From: Bacteroidales bacterium
Lineage (GTDB): Bacteria > Bacteroidota > Bacteroidia > Bacteroidales > DYOH01
Direction: 5' to 3'
Assembly (NCBI GenBank): GCA_030632545.1
Contig: DAOVUO010000021.1
Coordinates: 1 to 13,564, forward strand
DNA: 13,564 bases
A model generated the notes under the pieces. The model ran no database searches. It was not told where the DNA came from and saw only the letters and a list, made by a program, of their open reading frames with translations. A program made the position numbers and the translations under genes. The first letter of the stretch is position 1, and each line of letters opens with the position of its first letter. Of the stretch, positions 5,424 to 13,564 are shown in pieces.

Positions 5424-6214
5424 TTTGGGATTATTTTGTATATTTCGCAATTGTCATTATTCTTCTATGGTTGAGTAGTATAGCCTTGTTTTATTTGCCA
5501 AATATAAAGTCTGAAATTATAAGTCAGGTTGTAGCAAGCGTAGGCATAGTGCTATTAATTATTTTTACAAGCATACTATGGGTGCAACTTGATAGACCAC
5601 CATTGAGAACTCTTGGCGAAACGCGTTTATGGTACTCATTATTTTTACCGCTTATTGGTATAATTAGCTTTTATAGATGGAAGTATAAATGGTTTTTTGC
5701 ATTTAGCCTTATACTTGCAGCTTTATTCCTGTTTATAAATGTATTACACCCCGAAAATTTCTCAAAAACACTAATGCCTGCGCTTCAAAGCCCTTGGTTT
5801 ATTCCTCACGTTGTAGTTTATATTTTTGCTTATGCGCTATTGGCGGCTTCGTCCTTAGTTGGACTTAAAGGATTATGGCAAATATATACCTCAAAGTTTG
5901 ATAAAAAAACACTATTATTGGCCGATAATCTTGTTTATCTTGGCTTTGCATTTTTAACTGCGGGTCTGATATTTGGTGCATTGTGGGCAAAAGAAGCTTG
6001 GGGACATTATTGGACGTGGGATCCTAAGGAAACTTGGGCTTTTTTAAGTTGGGTATCTTATTTAATCTATATACATTTTACTTCATTTCATAAACAAAAG
6101 GCTAAAATGCAGTTATGGATACTCAGTATCGCATTTGTTGTACTGCTAATTTGTTGGTTTGGAATAAACTATTTGCCTGCCGCCCAAAATAGTATTCATG
6201 TGTATGGAGGCTAG
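5420..6214 (+). CDS. ccsA: CcsA-type heme handling / cytochrome c synthetase subunit (System II)
   Basis: The ATG at 5420 overlaps the ccsB stop (ATGA) and gives 264 residues; a longer in-frame reading from 5336 would overlap ccsB by about 90 bp and adds non-homologous-looking sequence. The protein is a polytopic membrane protein of the heme-handling family, with the tryptophan-rich WWD signature WGHYWTWDPKETW (194-206) that holds heme on the outer face. Conserved-looking histidines are His130 in QSPWFIPHVVVYIFAYA, His220/His224 after the WWD segment, and His260 near the C-terminus. The LMPALQSPWFIPH segment is characteristic of Bacteroidota CcsA. Together with CcsB it forms the heme exporter and ligase. 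Translational coupling through the overlap implies equal synthesis of the two subunits. CcmC/CcmF proteins share the WWD motif, but the ccsB pairing and size favour CcsA. Confidence 0.93.
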   Translation: MIWDYFVYFAIVIILLWLSSIALFYLPNIKSEIISQVVASVGIVLLIIFTSILWVQLDRPPLRTLGETRLWYSLFLPLIGIISFYRWKYKWFFAFSLILAALFLFINVLHPENFSKTLMPALQSPWFIPHVVVYIFAYALLAASSLVGLKGLWQIYTSKFDKKTLLLADNLVYLGFAFLTAGLIFGALWAKEAWGHYWTWDPKETWAFLSWVSYLIYIHFTSFHKQKAKMQLWILSIAFVVLLICWFGINYLPAAQNSIHVYGG

Positions 6215-6231
6215 CTTTAATATTTACTTGT

Positions 6232-6262
6232 TTTGGAGTATAACAAATAATTTCTAATTTCG
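6232..6262 (+). promoter_or_regulatory. Candidate promoter of the Ig-repeat protein gene
   Basis: TTTG (6232-6235), 19 nt, then TAATTTCG (6255-6262): a full -33 match and a 7-of-8 -7 match with ideal Bacteroidota spacing. It lies 22 nt before the ATG at 6285 in the 70-bp gap after ccsA, so the next gene is probably not dependent on the ccs transcript. Confidence 0.45.
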
Positions 6263-6284
6263 TATAAAACATAAAGGTATTAGG

Positions 6285-9278
6285 ATGAAGCGCATTATTT
6301 CTATTTTTATAGCATTTTTATTTTCACAAATGGCTTGGGCAGTTGGTGATTCAACAATTGTTGTTACTTTAAGCACAGAGGTTGGTACTACACATAATGA
6401 GCCTAAGTTCACCATGGAAATCCATTTTGACACATTCGTTTGGGATATTGATGAAACAAACATTCGTTTAATAAATGCTCGTGCTGACAATATCCGAATT
6501 GGTAGTGTGTATGGTCAAAATTGGATTGTGGATATTTGGCCGTCTCAACAAGGTTTGGTTGGAGTATATATTCCGGCTGGAATAACAAAAAACAATCCAG
6601 ATGATGATACTTGGAATGCAGCTTCTGATACTTTATGGGTGTATATTGATTATTCTCGTCCGAGTTTTAATTTAACAAGCACAGCCCCCAATCCAACAAT
6701 TCAAACACAAATAGATGTAAATATAAAATCTAACGAATATGTTACAGATTTTATACAAGATGATATTTTTGTTGAAAATGCAAATGTAGTTAGTTTTACG
6801 GCAGTTGAAGCTAATCATGAATGGAATCTGGAACTCGCAGTAATTCAAGACGGTGATATAAAGGTATGTATTCCTGAAGCTAAGGCCTTAGACACAGCTG
6901 CAAATATTAATTTTGCTACAGATACTTTAAAAAGACGATTCGATACATCGCCACCAAATGTTGCTATATCAAGCGATGCACAGTATTTAACTAATATATT
7001 GGGGACAGTGGTAGATATTCTTTTTGATGAAGAAATTGAGGGATTTGATACTACTGATTTTTATCTGGATAATGCGAAATTGATGCAGTTAATAGATTTG
7101 GGAAATAATAAAACTTATGAAGCTACAATAGAGCCCATTGTTGATGGTGAATATTCTATTGCTGTGCTCGAAAATGCAGTGTTGGATATACTCGGAAATA
7201 ATAATACACCATCTGACACACTTAGCTTTGTTTATGATGGAAATAGACCCACTTGCATATTATTGTCTACTGAACCTAGTCCAACGGCAGATGATACATT
7301 AAGTTTTGAGGTCGAATTTAACGAAAACGTAAGTAATTTAACTACTGATGACATTTATATTTCTGGAGGTAAAATAATTAATTTTAAAAACACTGTGTCT
7401 GGAATTAGTTGGACTTACGATATTGTAAATACTGCAACAGGAAGTATTCGTACTTATATTTACAAAGAAAAAGTTAACGATGGAGCTGGAAATTTGAATT
7501 TCGAAAGTAATAGTATTACTATAGAAACTGACCATACATCGCCTACTTGCTCTCTTTTTACAACCGAGGCAAATCCTACAAATAAAGACTCGGTGCTTAT
7601 TAGAGCCGGTTTTAGTGAGCCAATAGTTAATTTTGGAATAGAAGATATTGCTATTGTGGGAGGTACAATTGCATATTTCTCAAAAGATAGTACTAAAGCA
7701 TATAGTTTTTATGCATACCCCGTTTTAGGGCAATCTGTAATGATTATTGATGTTCTGGACAGTAGTTATAATGATTTGTTAGGACATTTCGGCAGCAAAT
7801 TTGTTTCTTTATTTATGCAATATGATATTGATAGGCCTACTGTTATGGTTGAATCATCTTTGGGTAATATTGTTCATTCCCCTTTTGTAGCACGCTTTAA
7901 GTTTAACGAAACTGTTCATAGTTTTATAGCTGATTCTATTCATATTGAAAATGGGCAAATTTCGGGAGTGTACGAGTCGCAGTCGAGCTTAGAATGGTCT
8001 GCTACTATTACACCAATCGAAAAAGGACTTGTAAATATTTGGTTAAGCGAAAATGCAGCAGCAGATTTAGCCGAAAACAAAAGTATGGCAAGTGAGGTTT
8101 TAGTTGTTGATTTTAATGATGATGTTTATAGTCCAACTCCTACAATTAGTTCTGATATTGAGAGTCCTACAAATAGAACATTTATTCCTATAACTATTGA
8201 GTTCGACGAAGAAGTTACAGGATTTACTTTAGTAGATGTGGTTGTAAATAATGCAATATCTTCAAATTTTCAGCAAGTTGTTGCAAATAAAAAGTGGAGA
8301 ATGAATCTTATTCCAACTATAGAAGGTTGGATACAAGTAGAGATAAAAAGCTCTATTTGTGAAGATTTAAGTGGAAATGTAAATGTAAAATCAAATATAT
8401 TGCAATGGCAAGTTGATATGACTCCACCAACTGTAAACGTTTCAACAACCACTATTTCTCCTACCAATAGTCCCGATATATCTTATAGATTTGATTTTTC
8501 TGAATTAGTAGATAGTTTTGATATTAATGACATTATTGTTGAAAATGGAACATTAGCAGATTTTTCAGAAGTATCAAGCTCTAAACTCTGGTCGGCAAAT
8601 TTATCAAGTATTGATTCAGATGGTATTATTAAAGTATATATTCCCGAAAATGTAGCATACGATATTGGAGGGAATACAAATCCCTTGTCGGATACAATTA
8701 GTATAGTATATGACGGCACTGTCCCAGTGGCTAATTTGCTTACTTATTTATCCTCAGATACTACATATACCGATACTGCAACAGTTATAATATTGTTTAG
8801 TGAACCAGTTACTGGATTTGAAATTGCAAGTATAAGTTTATATAATGCTGATGTGGTTTATTATGCAGAACCAATATTTGGTTTAGAGTATCATATTCGA
8901 CTTAAAACTAACGACTATGGTGTTTTTGGACTGAAAGTGCCTAATGCCATAGTGAGTGATGCAGTTGGAAACGTAAATCCACCTCGGGAGTTAGTGTTTT
9001 ATTATGTGCAAGAAAGTTCTTCGGTTCAAGGATTAAAAGAAGCAGGTGTTCAGCATTATGTATTTAATAGAACTTTATATTTGAATTATCAAAAAACAAT
9101 ACTGCAAGCTGATAAATTAACAATTTATAATTTACATGGGCAGGAAGTATTTAGTAAAGAACTTTTTGGACAAACGAATTTTAGTATCCCTTTGGTATTT
9201 AATACTGGTATTTATGTAATCAAATTACAACAAAAGGGAAAGTTTTTTGTTGATAAAATATTTGTAGGCAAGGAATAG
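6285..9278 (+). CDS. Secreted Ig-like repeat protein with T9SS sorting domain
   Basis: The 997-residue product begins with a signal peptide (MKRIISIFIAFLFSQMAWA, about 1-19). It continues with about nine diverged repeats of roughly 95-105 residues. Each starts near an (S/R/P)P-x(n)-PT motif, carries an F-x-E-x-V-x(2)-F plus D-I/D-x-x-x-N-(G/A) core, and ends in an (A)-x-D-x-x-GN-N-x-x-S-D motif. This is the Big_12-like bacterial Ig fold found in surface proteins, with acidic loops that may bind calcium. The last about 70 residues (from LYLNYQKTILQ) form a typical type A T9SS sorting domain: IYNLHGQEV, then NTGIYVIKL, then KIFV, ending at GKE. The protein should cross the outer membrane by T9SS and be anchored or released, probably as an adhesin, stalk or matrix component. 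No enzymatic domain is visible. Function beyond surface exposure is inference. Confidence 0.9.
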   Translation: MKRIISIFIAFLFSQMAWAVGDSTIVVTLSTEVGTTHNEPKFTMEIHFDTFVWDIDETNIRLINARADNIRIGSVYGQNWIVDIWPSQQGLVGVYIPAGITKNNPDDDTWNAASDTLWVYIDYSRPSFNLTSTAPNPTIQTQIDVNIKSNEYVTDFIQDDIFVENANVVSFTAVEANHEWNLELAVIQDGDIKVCIPEAKALDTAANINFATDTLKRRFDTSPPNVAISSDAQYLTNILGTVVDILFDEEIEGFDTTDFYLDNAKLMQLIDLGNNKTYEATIEPIVDGEYSIAVLENAVLDILGNNNTPSDTLSFVYDGNRPTCILLSTEPSPTADDTLSFEVEFNENVSNLTTDDIYISGGKIINFKNTVSGISWTYDIVNTATGSIRTYIYKEKVNDGAGNLNFESNSITIETDHTSPTCSLFTTEANPTNKDSVLIRAGFSEPIVNFGIEDIAIVGGTIAYFSKDSTKAYSFYAYPVLGQSVMIIDVLDSSYNDLLGHFGSKFVSLFMQYDIDRPTVMVESSLGNIVHSPFVARFKFNETVHSFIADSIHIENGQISGVYESQSSLEWSATITPIEKGLVNIWLSENAAADLAENKSMASEVLVVDFNDDVYSPTPTISSDIESPTNRTFIPITIEFDEEVTGFTLVDVVVNNAISSNFQQVVANKKWRMNLIPTIEGWIQVEIKSSICEDLSGNVNVKSNILQWQVDMTPPTVNVSTTTISPTNSPDISYRFDFSELVDSFDINDIIVENGTLADFSEVSSSKLWSANLSSIDSDGIIKVYIPENVAYDIGGNTNPLSDTISIVYDGTVPVANLLTYLSSDTTYTDTATVIILFSEPVTGFEIASISLYNADVVYYAEPIFGLEYHIRLKTNDYGVFGLKVPNAIVSDAVGNVNPPRELVFYYVQESSSVQGLKEAGVQHYVFNRTLYLNYQKTILQADKLTIYNLHGQEVFSKELFGQTNFSIPLVFNTGIYVIKLQQKGKFFVDKIFVGKE

Positions 9279-9296
9279 GATTCTATCAAAAAAAAT

Positions 9297-9338
9297 AAAA
9301 CACCAATGCATTTTATCTGAGTGTATTGGTGTTTTTTT
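9297..9338 (+). terminator. Rho-independent terminator after the Ig-repeat gene
   Basis: AAAACACCAATGCA (9297-9310) pairs with TGTATTGGTGTTTT (9322-9335), with one G-T pair, around an 11-nt loop, followed by a T run to 9338. It lies 18 nt after the stop codon. The A tract on the left allows bidirectional activity. Confidence 0.9.
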
Positions 9339-9421
9339 GCTTTGTTTTGTGATACTTTGTACAGCAATGGAACATCATTTGTAAAGACAAGACATATATC
9401 CCACAAACCACAAATGCCTCT

Positions 9422-9443
9422 TTTGATATATTACTATATCAAA
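9422..9443. repeat. Perfect palindrome, 9-bp arms
   Basis: TTTGATATA and TATATCAAA are separated by TTAC. The symmetry is that of a dimeric repressor operator or a small hairpin. No T tract follows, so a terminator is unlikely. It lies about 180 bp upstream of rlmH. Confidence 0.6.
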
Positions 9444-9467
9444 TTTATATGGGCTTTAATTAAAATT

Positions 9468-9599
9468 AATAGTTCGTTTATTTTTCATAAATTACCGAAA
9501 TTCATAGATTTACTAAATTTTATTTTACCGACTATATCCCTTATAATTAATTGATTACAATTTTGAAACAATAAATTTAGTAAATCTTAACGAACCATT
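9468..9599. repeat. Interrupted inverted repeat upstream of rlmH
   Basis: AGATTTACTAAATTT (9506-9520) is perfectly complementary in inverted order to 9573-9587. Outside it, AATAGTTCGTT (9468-9478) matches the complement of 9589-9599 at 10 of 11 positions. The right arm has the two blocks almost contiguous (1 nt between), while the left arm has 27 nt between them, as if one arm had gained an insertion. Confidence 0.75.
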
Positions 9600-9624
9600 G
9601 ATAAAATCATTTATATTATTTTAG

Positions 9625-10098
9625 ATGAAAATAAACTTATACGTTGTGGGTAAAACCAACTTTAGCTTTGTAAAAGAAGGAATAGATTTGTATTCTAAAC
9701 GACTAAAACATTATATTAAGTTCAATATTTTTGAATTGCCTGATATTAAGGGTGTAAAAAACATGTCGGCGGAGGTATTGAAGTATAAAGAAGGTGAACA
9801 GTTTATTAAAAAAATATCCGCTGATGCAAAAGTAATTCTACTCGACGAAAACGGAAAGCAACTTAATTCTCGTGTATTTGCCAAAGAAATAGAAAAAAAC
9901 ATGATTCAATCGGTAAAAGAATTAGTGTTTGTAGTTGGTGGTGCTTATGGCTTTTCAGAAACAATGTATAAAAGAGCAAACTCAAAATTTTCTTTATCTT
10001 CTATGACATTTTCGCATCAGATAATTAGATTAATATTTGCAGAGCAGTTATATAGAGCATTTAGTATTATAAATAATGAGCCTTACCATAATGATTAG
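9625..10098 (+). CDS. rlmH: RlmH, 23S rRNA pseudouridine-1915 N3-methyltransferase
   Basis: The 157-residue product is the normal size for RlmH, a small SPOUT-fold methyltransferase that uses S-adenosylmethionine to methylate pseudouridine 1915 in helix 69 of 23S rRNA on the assembled 70S ribosome. Visible family motifs are LLDENGKQLNSRVFA (72-86), the knot region FVVGGAYGF (102-110), and the C-terminal SLSSMTFSHQIIRLIFAEQLYRA (123-145) ending in EPYHND, matching the usual YH-containing C-terminus. The MKINLYVVGK start matches the conserved family N-terminus and fixes the ATG. It is probably monocistronic: a palindrome-rich gap precedes it and 83 bp separate it from the histidine kinase gene. 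Confidence 0.95.
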   Translation: MKINLYVVGKTNFSFVKEGIDLYSKRLKHYIKFNIFELPDIKGVKNMSAEVLKYKEGEQFIKKISADAKVILLDENGKQLNSRVFAKEIEKNMIQSVKELVFVVGGAYGFSETMYKRANSKFSLSSMTFSHQIIRLIFAEQLYRAFSIINNEPYHND

Positions 10099-10101
10099 TT
10101 T

Positions 10102-10115
10102 GTACAATATTGTAC
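10102..10115. repeat. Perfect 14-bp palindrome between rlmH and the kinase gene
   Basis: GTACAATATTGTAC is its own reverse complement and begins 4 nt after the rlmH stop. A second inverted repeat, ATTGT-ATG-ACAAT (10124-10136), follows and shares the ATTGTA sequence. Together they look like a pair of half-site-related operator sequences upstream of the kinase gene; terminator function is unlikely as there is no T tract. Confidence 0.5.
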
Positions 10116-10181
10116 CAAAAAGCATTGTATGACAATCATGTTTAGCAAAAAAATTATAATTTAGCCAATAAATCAAGATAT

Positions 10182-13100
10182 ATGCCCCAAATAAAAGCGA
10201 ATAAACGAATATTTAGCATAGCAACTTTGTTTCTAGTTGCTTATCTTTTAGGCTTTATGTTCGATAGAGGTATATTATTTTGGAATCCTAAAGAAACTCA
10301 TCTTGGTTTTAGTATAGAGCATTTTTCAAATAAATTGCACGAACGTAGCTCAGATATGGATTCATCTCTAAGTTATATTGCTAAATTAAATCAAAATAAA
10401 GAATTAAGTAGAGAAAATTTATCTGAAATAGCAAACTATCTAATTGAAGAGGAATTTGATGAAAAAGCTTATACATTATTGCTTTATGACAATAATCAGC
10501 TAAAATTTTGGTCGAATACGCAAATTGATGTTAGCTCTGAATATAACGATACACTATTTAGTAAAAGAATTCTGAAAACTGGGAGTGGTTATTATTTAGT
10601 TAACAAAAAACGATTGGCAAACCGTGTATATATAGGATTTAGCCTAATTAAAAACGAATATCCAATTCAGAACACTATTCTTTTGCCTAGTTTTTATTCT
10701 GGACTGGAAGTACCTTCGAATGTAAAAATAGAAATAAATGCAGATGCATTAGGGATTGACGTGGCAGATAATAAGGGCAAATTTTTGTTGAAACTTATGC
10801 CAGAGTACTCTACTTTTAAGGAAAAACCCTATTTTTTTACTTCAATAAGTTTTTATTTACTCGCTCTTTTTTTACTTCTTTTTTTAATTTACTACAGTTT
10901 TAAAAAGCTTGCACTTTATCTGGATAATTATTTGGTTTTTATTCTTTTACTTTTAGTTCTTTTTGGACTACGTTATTTAAGTTTGATAGAGAAAATTCCT
11001 GCAAATATTTATCATCTCACAATATTTCAACCACAGTACTTTAGTCAATCGTTTTGGTTTGCTTCACTTGGCGATTTTTTATTCAATGCAACAATTCTTT
11101 TTTTTATTGCTTTTTATAGCTTCAGGAATCTCAGGTTTAAGCAATATATTAAAAGTGTTCCAATAGACATGTTGTTTTTTGGCTTAATCCTAAGTTATTA
11201 TTTCGATTTGAGTACAGTTTATATTTTTAATTTAATTCAGAACTCAAGTATAAATTTTGAACTTTACGAAATCCTTTCTTTAGATAGCTATAGCTTTTGG
11301 GGCTATACTATTATTGCACTAATTTTTGGAGCATTATGGTTATTGGTCGAAAAATATGTAGAAATAGCTCTATCTCATAATTTAAAATGGTCAATTGGTG
11401 TTTTATTTTTATCATCTGCAATTATTATTTTTTACAGTTTAGTATTCAATGAAAGTAGTTATCCTTATGCTTTTATATTTCTTTTTATTTTTACTGGAAG
11501 TGTATTTTGGGTGAGGAGTCAACAACAAAGTTCAAGCTATTTTAGTCTGGTTTTTTTAGTTATTTTAATAAGTTTATACACAGTATTTATAATTCAAAAA
11601 GATATTGAACAAAAAAAATCAGAGATAGAGCAAGTAATTGCGATTAATCTTGCGGCTGAAAGAGACCCAATTGCCGAATTATTTTTTATAGAGCGCGAAA
11701 ATGAACTTAAAAATGATACGGTTATTATTAGCGAGCTTAGAGATACAATAAATGCAGATAAAATACGCAGACATATTTATGAAAAATACTTAAAAGGCTA
11801 TTTGAATAAATTTGATTTACAAGTTACAGTATGCTCTCAAAGCGATTCTCTTTGGATTGAAGATGAAGGACGTTCAGAATTGTGTACAAACTATTTTCAA
11901 AATGCAGTTGATTTTACGGGTTCAAAACTTAGGCGTTCAAAATTTTATTTTTTAGATAATTTGAATGGTCGCATAAGTTATTTTGGCTGGCTTAAGTATA
12001 ATACTAAAGGTAAAAATAAGGAAGTTTCATTGTTTTTAGAGTTTGATAGCAAATTGCAAACAGACGAAACAGGATATCCTGAACTTTTGCTAGATAAAAA
12101 AGTAGCAGGAAAATCAAAGTATCAAGATTATAATTATGCTAAATATAAGTTTGGCACACTTGTAACTCAACATGGCGATTTTCCTTATGATATAAAACTA
12201 CAGTTAAAACAGCCAGAGGAATCAGAATTTTCAGATTATCATGAAAATGGTTTTCGTCATTTAGCGTATTGGCTCGATAAAAACAATGTAATTATTGTTA
12301 GTCAAAAGCAAAATACGCAAATGGACTATCTTATTACTTTTTCTTATCTATTTCTTGGGTTTAATTTATTGATTTCCTTTTTATTACTAAGCTACAGATT
12401 GCTACATGGCCAATTTCATATTGATTTTGGATTAAAATGGCAGATTCAGTTTTCAATGGTCTCTACTCTGGTTATCTCGCTTTTAATAGTGGGCGGTGGT
12501 ACAGTTTTTTATATTTTAAAACTTTATCAGGATAAGCATAACGAAAATTTGAACGAAAAGATACAATCATTAAATAATGAACTTGCTCATAAATTACTTT
12601 ATGAGTCGGAATTAACAAGTGAATGGCAAGCTTATGATAATACTAGTCTTAATGATTTATTAATGAAATTTGCAGATGTATTATATATAGATGTGCATTT
12701 ATTTAATCAAAAAGGTGAATTATTGGCAACATCTCGTCCCGAATTGTTTAAAATTGGCCTACAAAGCCGTCAAATGAATTTTGATGCTTATAATCAGTTG
12801 ATTTTACAAGAAAGGCAAAAATTCCTTCATCAAGAAAAAATTGGAAATCTGACTTATTTATCTGCTTATTTACCATTTCGGAATGTAGATAATAAGATAT
12901 TGGCATACATGAACTTACCTTATTTTTCTCGTCAGAGAGAAATGCGTGCCGAAATATCTGCACTTTTAATTACCGTATTAAATGTGTTTGTATTATTAAT
13001 CCTAATTGCAACTTTTGTCGCACTTTTTACAAGTAATCGGATAACAATGCCATTGCAGCTTTTGCAGTCTAGGATACGCGATATAGAACTAGGAAAATCT

Positions 13101-13564
13101 AATCAACCAATACATTACGAACGACGAGATGAAATTGGACAATTAGTGAAAGAATACAATAGAATGCTTGGTGAGCTGCAAAAAAGTGCGCAGCTTTTGG
13201 GGCAATCGGAGCGAGAAAGTGCGTGGAGAGAAATGGCAAAGCAAATTGCACATGAAATTAAAAATCCACTAACTCCCATGAAATTGAGTATACAATATTT
13301 GCAGCGTTCATGGCGAAATAACGACAAAGATTTTGGCAAACGACTAGAGCGTGTTAGTCAGACTGTTATACAGCAAATTGATGCCCTTTCGGAAATTGCT
13401 ACTGCATTCTCAAATTTTGCAAAAATGCCTCGTTCTAAAATGCAAGTAGTTAATTTAGTGGAAATACTTAGAAATGCAGTAGGTTTATATACTGATTCAG
13501 AAAATGTTGAAATTACGTTTGATACCAATAATTTGAGCGATATAAGTGTTTTTATTGATGGAAA
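10182..13564 (+). CDS. Very large multi-sensor membrane histidine kinase, 3' end beyond window
   Basis: From the ATG at 10182 the frame is open without a stop to the window edge (1127 codons). I translated it by hand. About 12 membrane helices are visible: near residues 10-27, 218-240, eight in all up to about 472, then 715-737, 751-778 and 925-949. Topology then places three segments outside the membrane: about 28-217, 473-714 and 779-924. After the last helix comes a HAMP domain (about 953-1002, ending in RRDEIGQLVKEYNRM) and the H-box HEIKNPLTPMKLS with phospho-acceptor His1024, of the NtrY-like type. The ATP-binding N and G boxes lie past the edge. It should sense a signal at the cell envelope and phosphorylate a response regulator not seen here. 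The start codon is supported by the immediate first membrane helix. Ligand unknown. Confidence 0.88.
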   Translation, partial: MPQIKANKRIFSIATLFLVAYLLGFMFDRGILFWNPKETHLGFSIEHFSNKLHERSSDMDSSLSYIAKLNQNKELSRENLSEIANYLIEEEFDEKAYTLLLYDNNQLKFWSNTQIDVSSEYNDTLFSKRILKTGSGYYLVNKKRLANRVYIGFSLIKNEYPIQNTILLPSFYSGLEVPSNVKIEINADALGIDVADNKGKFLLKLMPEYSTFKEKPYFFTSISFYLLALFLLLFLIYYSFKKLALYLDNYLVFILLLLVLFGLRYLSLIEKIPANIYHLTIFQPQYFSQSFWFASLGDFLFNATILFFIAFYSFRNLRFKQYIKSVPIDMLFFGLILSYYFDLSTVYIFNLIQNSSINFELYEILSLDSYSFWGYTIIALIFGALWLLVEKYVEIALSHNLKWSIGVLFLSSAIIIFYSLVFNESSYPYAFIFLFIFTGSVFWVRSQQQSSSYFSLVFLVILISLYTVFIIQKDIEQKKSEIEQVIAINLAAERDPIAELFFIERENELKNDTVIISELRDTINADKIRRHIYEKYLKGYLNKFDLQVTVCSQSDSLWIEDEGRSELCTNYFQNAVDFTGSKLRRSKFYFLDNLNGRISYFGWLKYNTKGKNKEVSLFLEFDSKLQTDETGYPELLLDKKVAGKSKYQDYNYAKYKFGTLVTQHGDFPYDIKLQLKQPEESEFSDYHENGFRHLAYWLDKNNVIIVSQKQNTQMDYLITFSYLFLGFNLLISFLLLSYRLLHGQFHIDFGLKWQIQFSMVSTLVISLLIVGGGTVFYILKLYQDKHNENLNEKIQSLNNELAHKLLYESELTSEWQAYDNTSLNDLLMKFADVLYIDVHLFNQKGELLATSRPELFKIGLQSRQMNFDAYNQLILQERQKFLHQEKIGNLTYLSAYLPFRNVDNKILAYMNLPYFSRQREMRAEISALLITVLNVFVLLILIATFVALFTSNRITMPLQLLQSRIRDIELGKSNQPIHYERRDEIGQLVKEYNRMLGELQKSAQLLGQSERESAWREMAKQIAHEIKNPLTPMKLSIQYLQRSWRNNDKDFGKRLERVSQTVIQQIDALSEIATAFSNFAKMPRSKMQVVNLVEILRNAVGLYTDSENVEITFDTNNLSDISVFIDG

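Larger units (their letters stand above)
9279..9624. other. Intergenic region upstream of rlmH
   Basis: This 346-bp gap has no supported gene. It contains the terminator of the Ig-repeat gene (9297-9338), a perfect 9-bp-arm palindrome (9422-9443), and an interrupted inverted repeat with 15- and 11-bp arms (9468-9599) running up to 25 nt before rlmH. The density of inverted repeats is high for a housekeeping promoter region. Confidence 0.6.

Noticed and set aside
9321..9554. Possible 77-residue plus-strand protein after the Ig-repeat gene
   Set aside because: It starts inside the terminator stem, runs through palindromic AT-rich DNA, and has no recognisable features or ribosome binding site.
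12748..13339. Minus-strand frames inside the kinase gene
   Set aside because: They are antisense to a continuous, well-supported plus-strand coding region with HAMP and H-box motifs.

Overview
The window (13,564 bp, AT-rich) looks like chromosomal DNA of an anaerobic or facultative Bacteroidota bacterium. The evidence is a type IX secretion (T9SS) C-terminal sorting domain on a large Ig-repeat protein, a Bacteroidota-style lipoprotein, A-rich leaders with few Shine-Dalgarno sequences, TAnnTTTG-like promoter boxes, and split System II cytochrome c maturation genes beside nrfHA. No plasmid, phage, IS transposase, CRISPR array, tRNA or rRNA was seen.

Layout. At 1-348 (minus) is the N-terminal third of a dimethylargininase-like hydrolase, cut by the left edge. 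Just upstream of it, also on minus, are a possible 52-residue membrane peptide (368-526) and one copy of a dispersed repeat (534-624). A terminator (about 642-677) ends a minus-strand lipoprotein gene (701-1507). A 346-bp divergent intergenic region separates this from a plus-strand respiratory block: nrfH (1854-2396), nrfA (2456-3961), a 235-bp gap holding the second repeat copy inside a long imperfect inverted repeat, then ccsB/resB (4197-5423) and ccsA (5420-6214), which overlap by ATGA. A 997-residue secreted protein with about nine Ig-like repeats and a T9SS sorting domain follows (6285-9278), ended by a clear terminator. After a 346-bp gap with several palindromes come rlmH (9625-10098) and a very large membrane sensor histidine kinase that runs off the right edge (10182-13564).

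How the genes work together. NrfH should pass electrons from menaquinol to NrfA, which reduces nitrite to ammonium with a CxxCK active-site heme. CcsB and CcsA should export heme and attach it to these cytochromes; they are placed like NrfI, the CcsBA fusion of epsilon-proteobacteria, but as two proteins. A CRP/FNR-type palindrome upstream of nrfH is a plausible control site. The Ig-repeat protein probably has its own promoter. RlmH is housekeeping.

The most unexpected signal is the repeat pair: about 90-100 nt, in opposite orientations 3.4 kb apart, each copy pointing at the gene downstream of it. Both copies share three well-conserved blocks, a promoter-like box pair with identical 22-nt spacing, and a different but self-complementary outer stem. 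This suggests a dispersed structured leader or promoter element, or a small non-autonomous mobile repeat.
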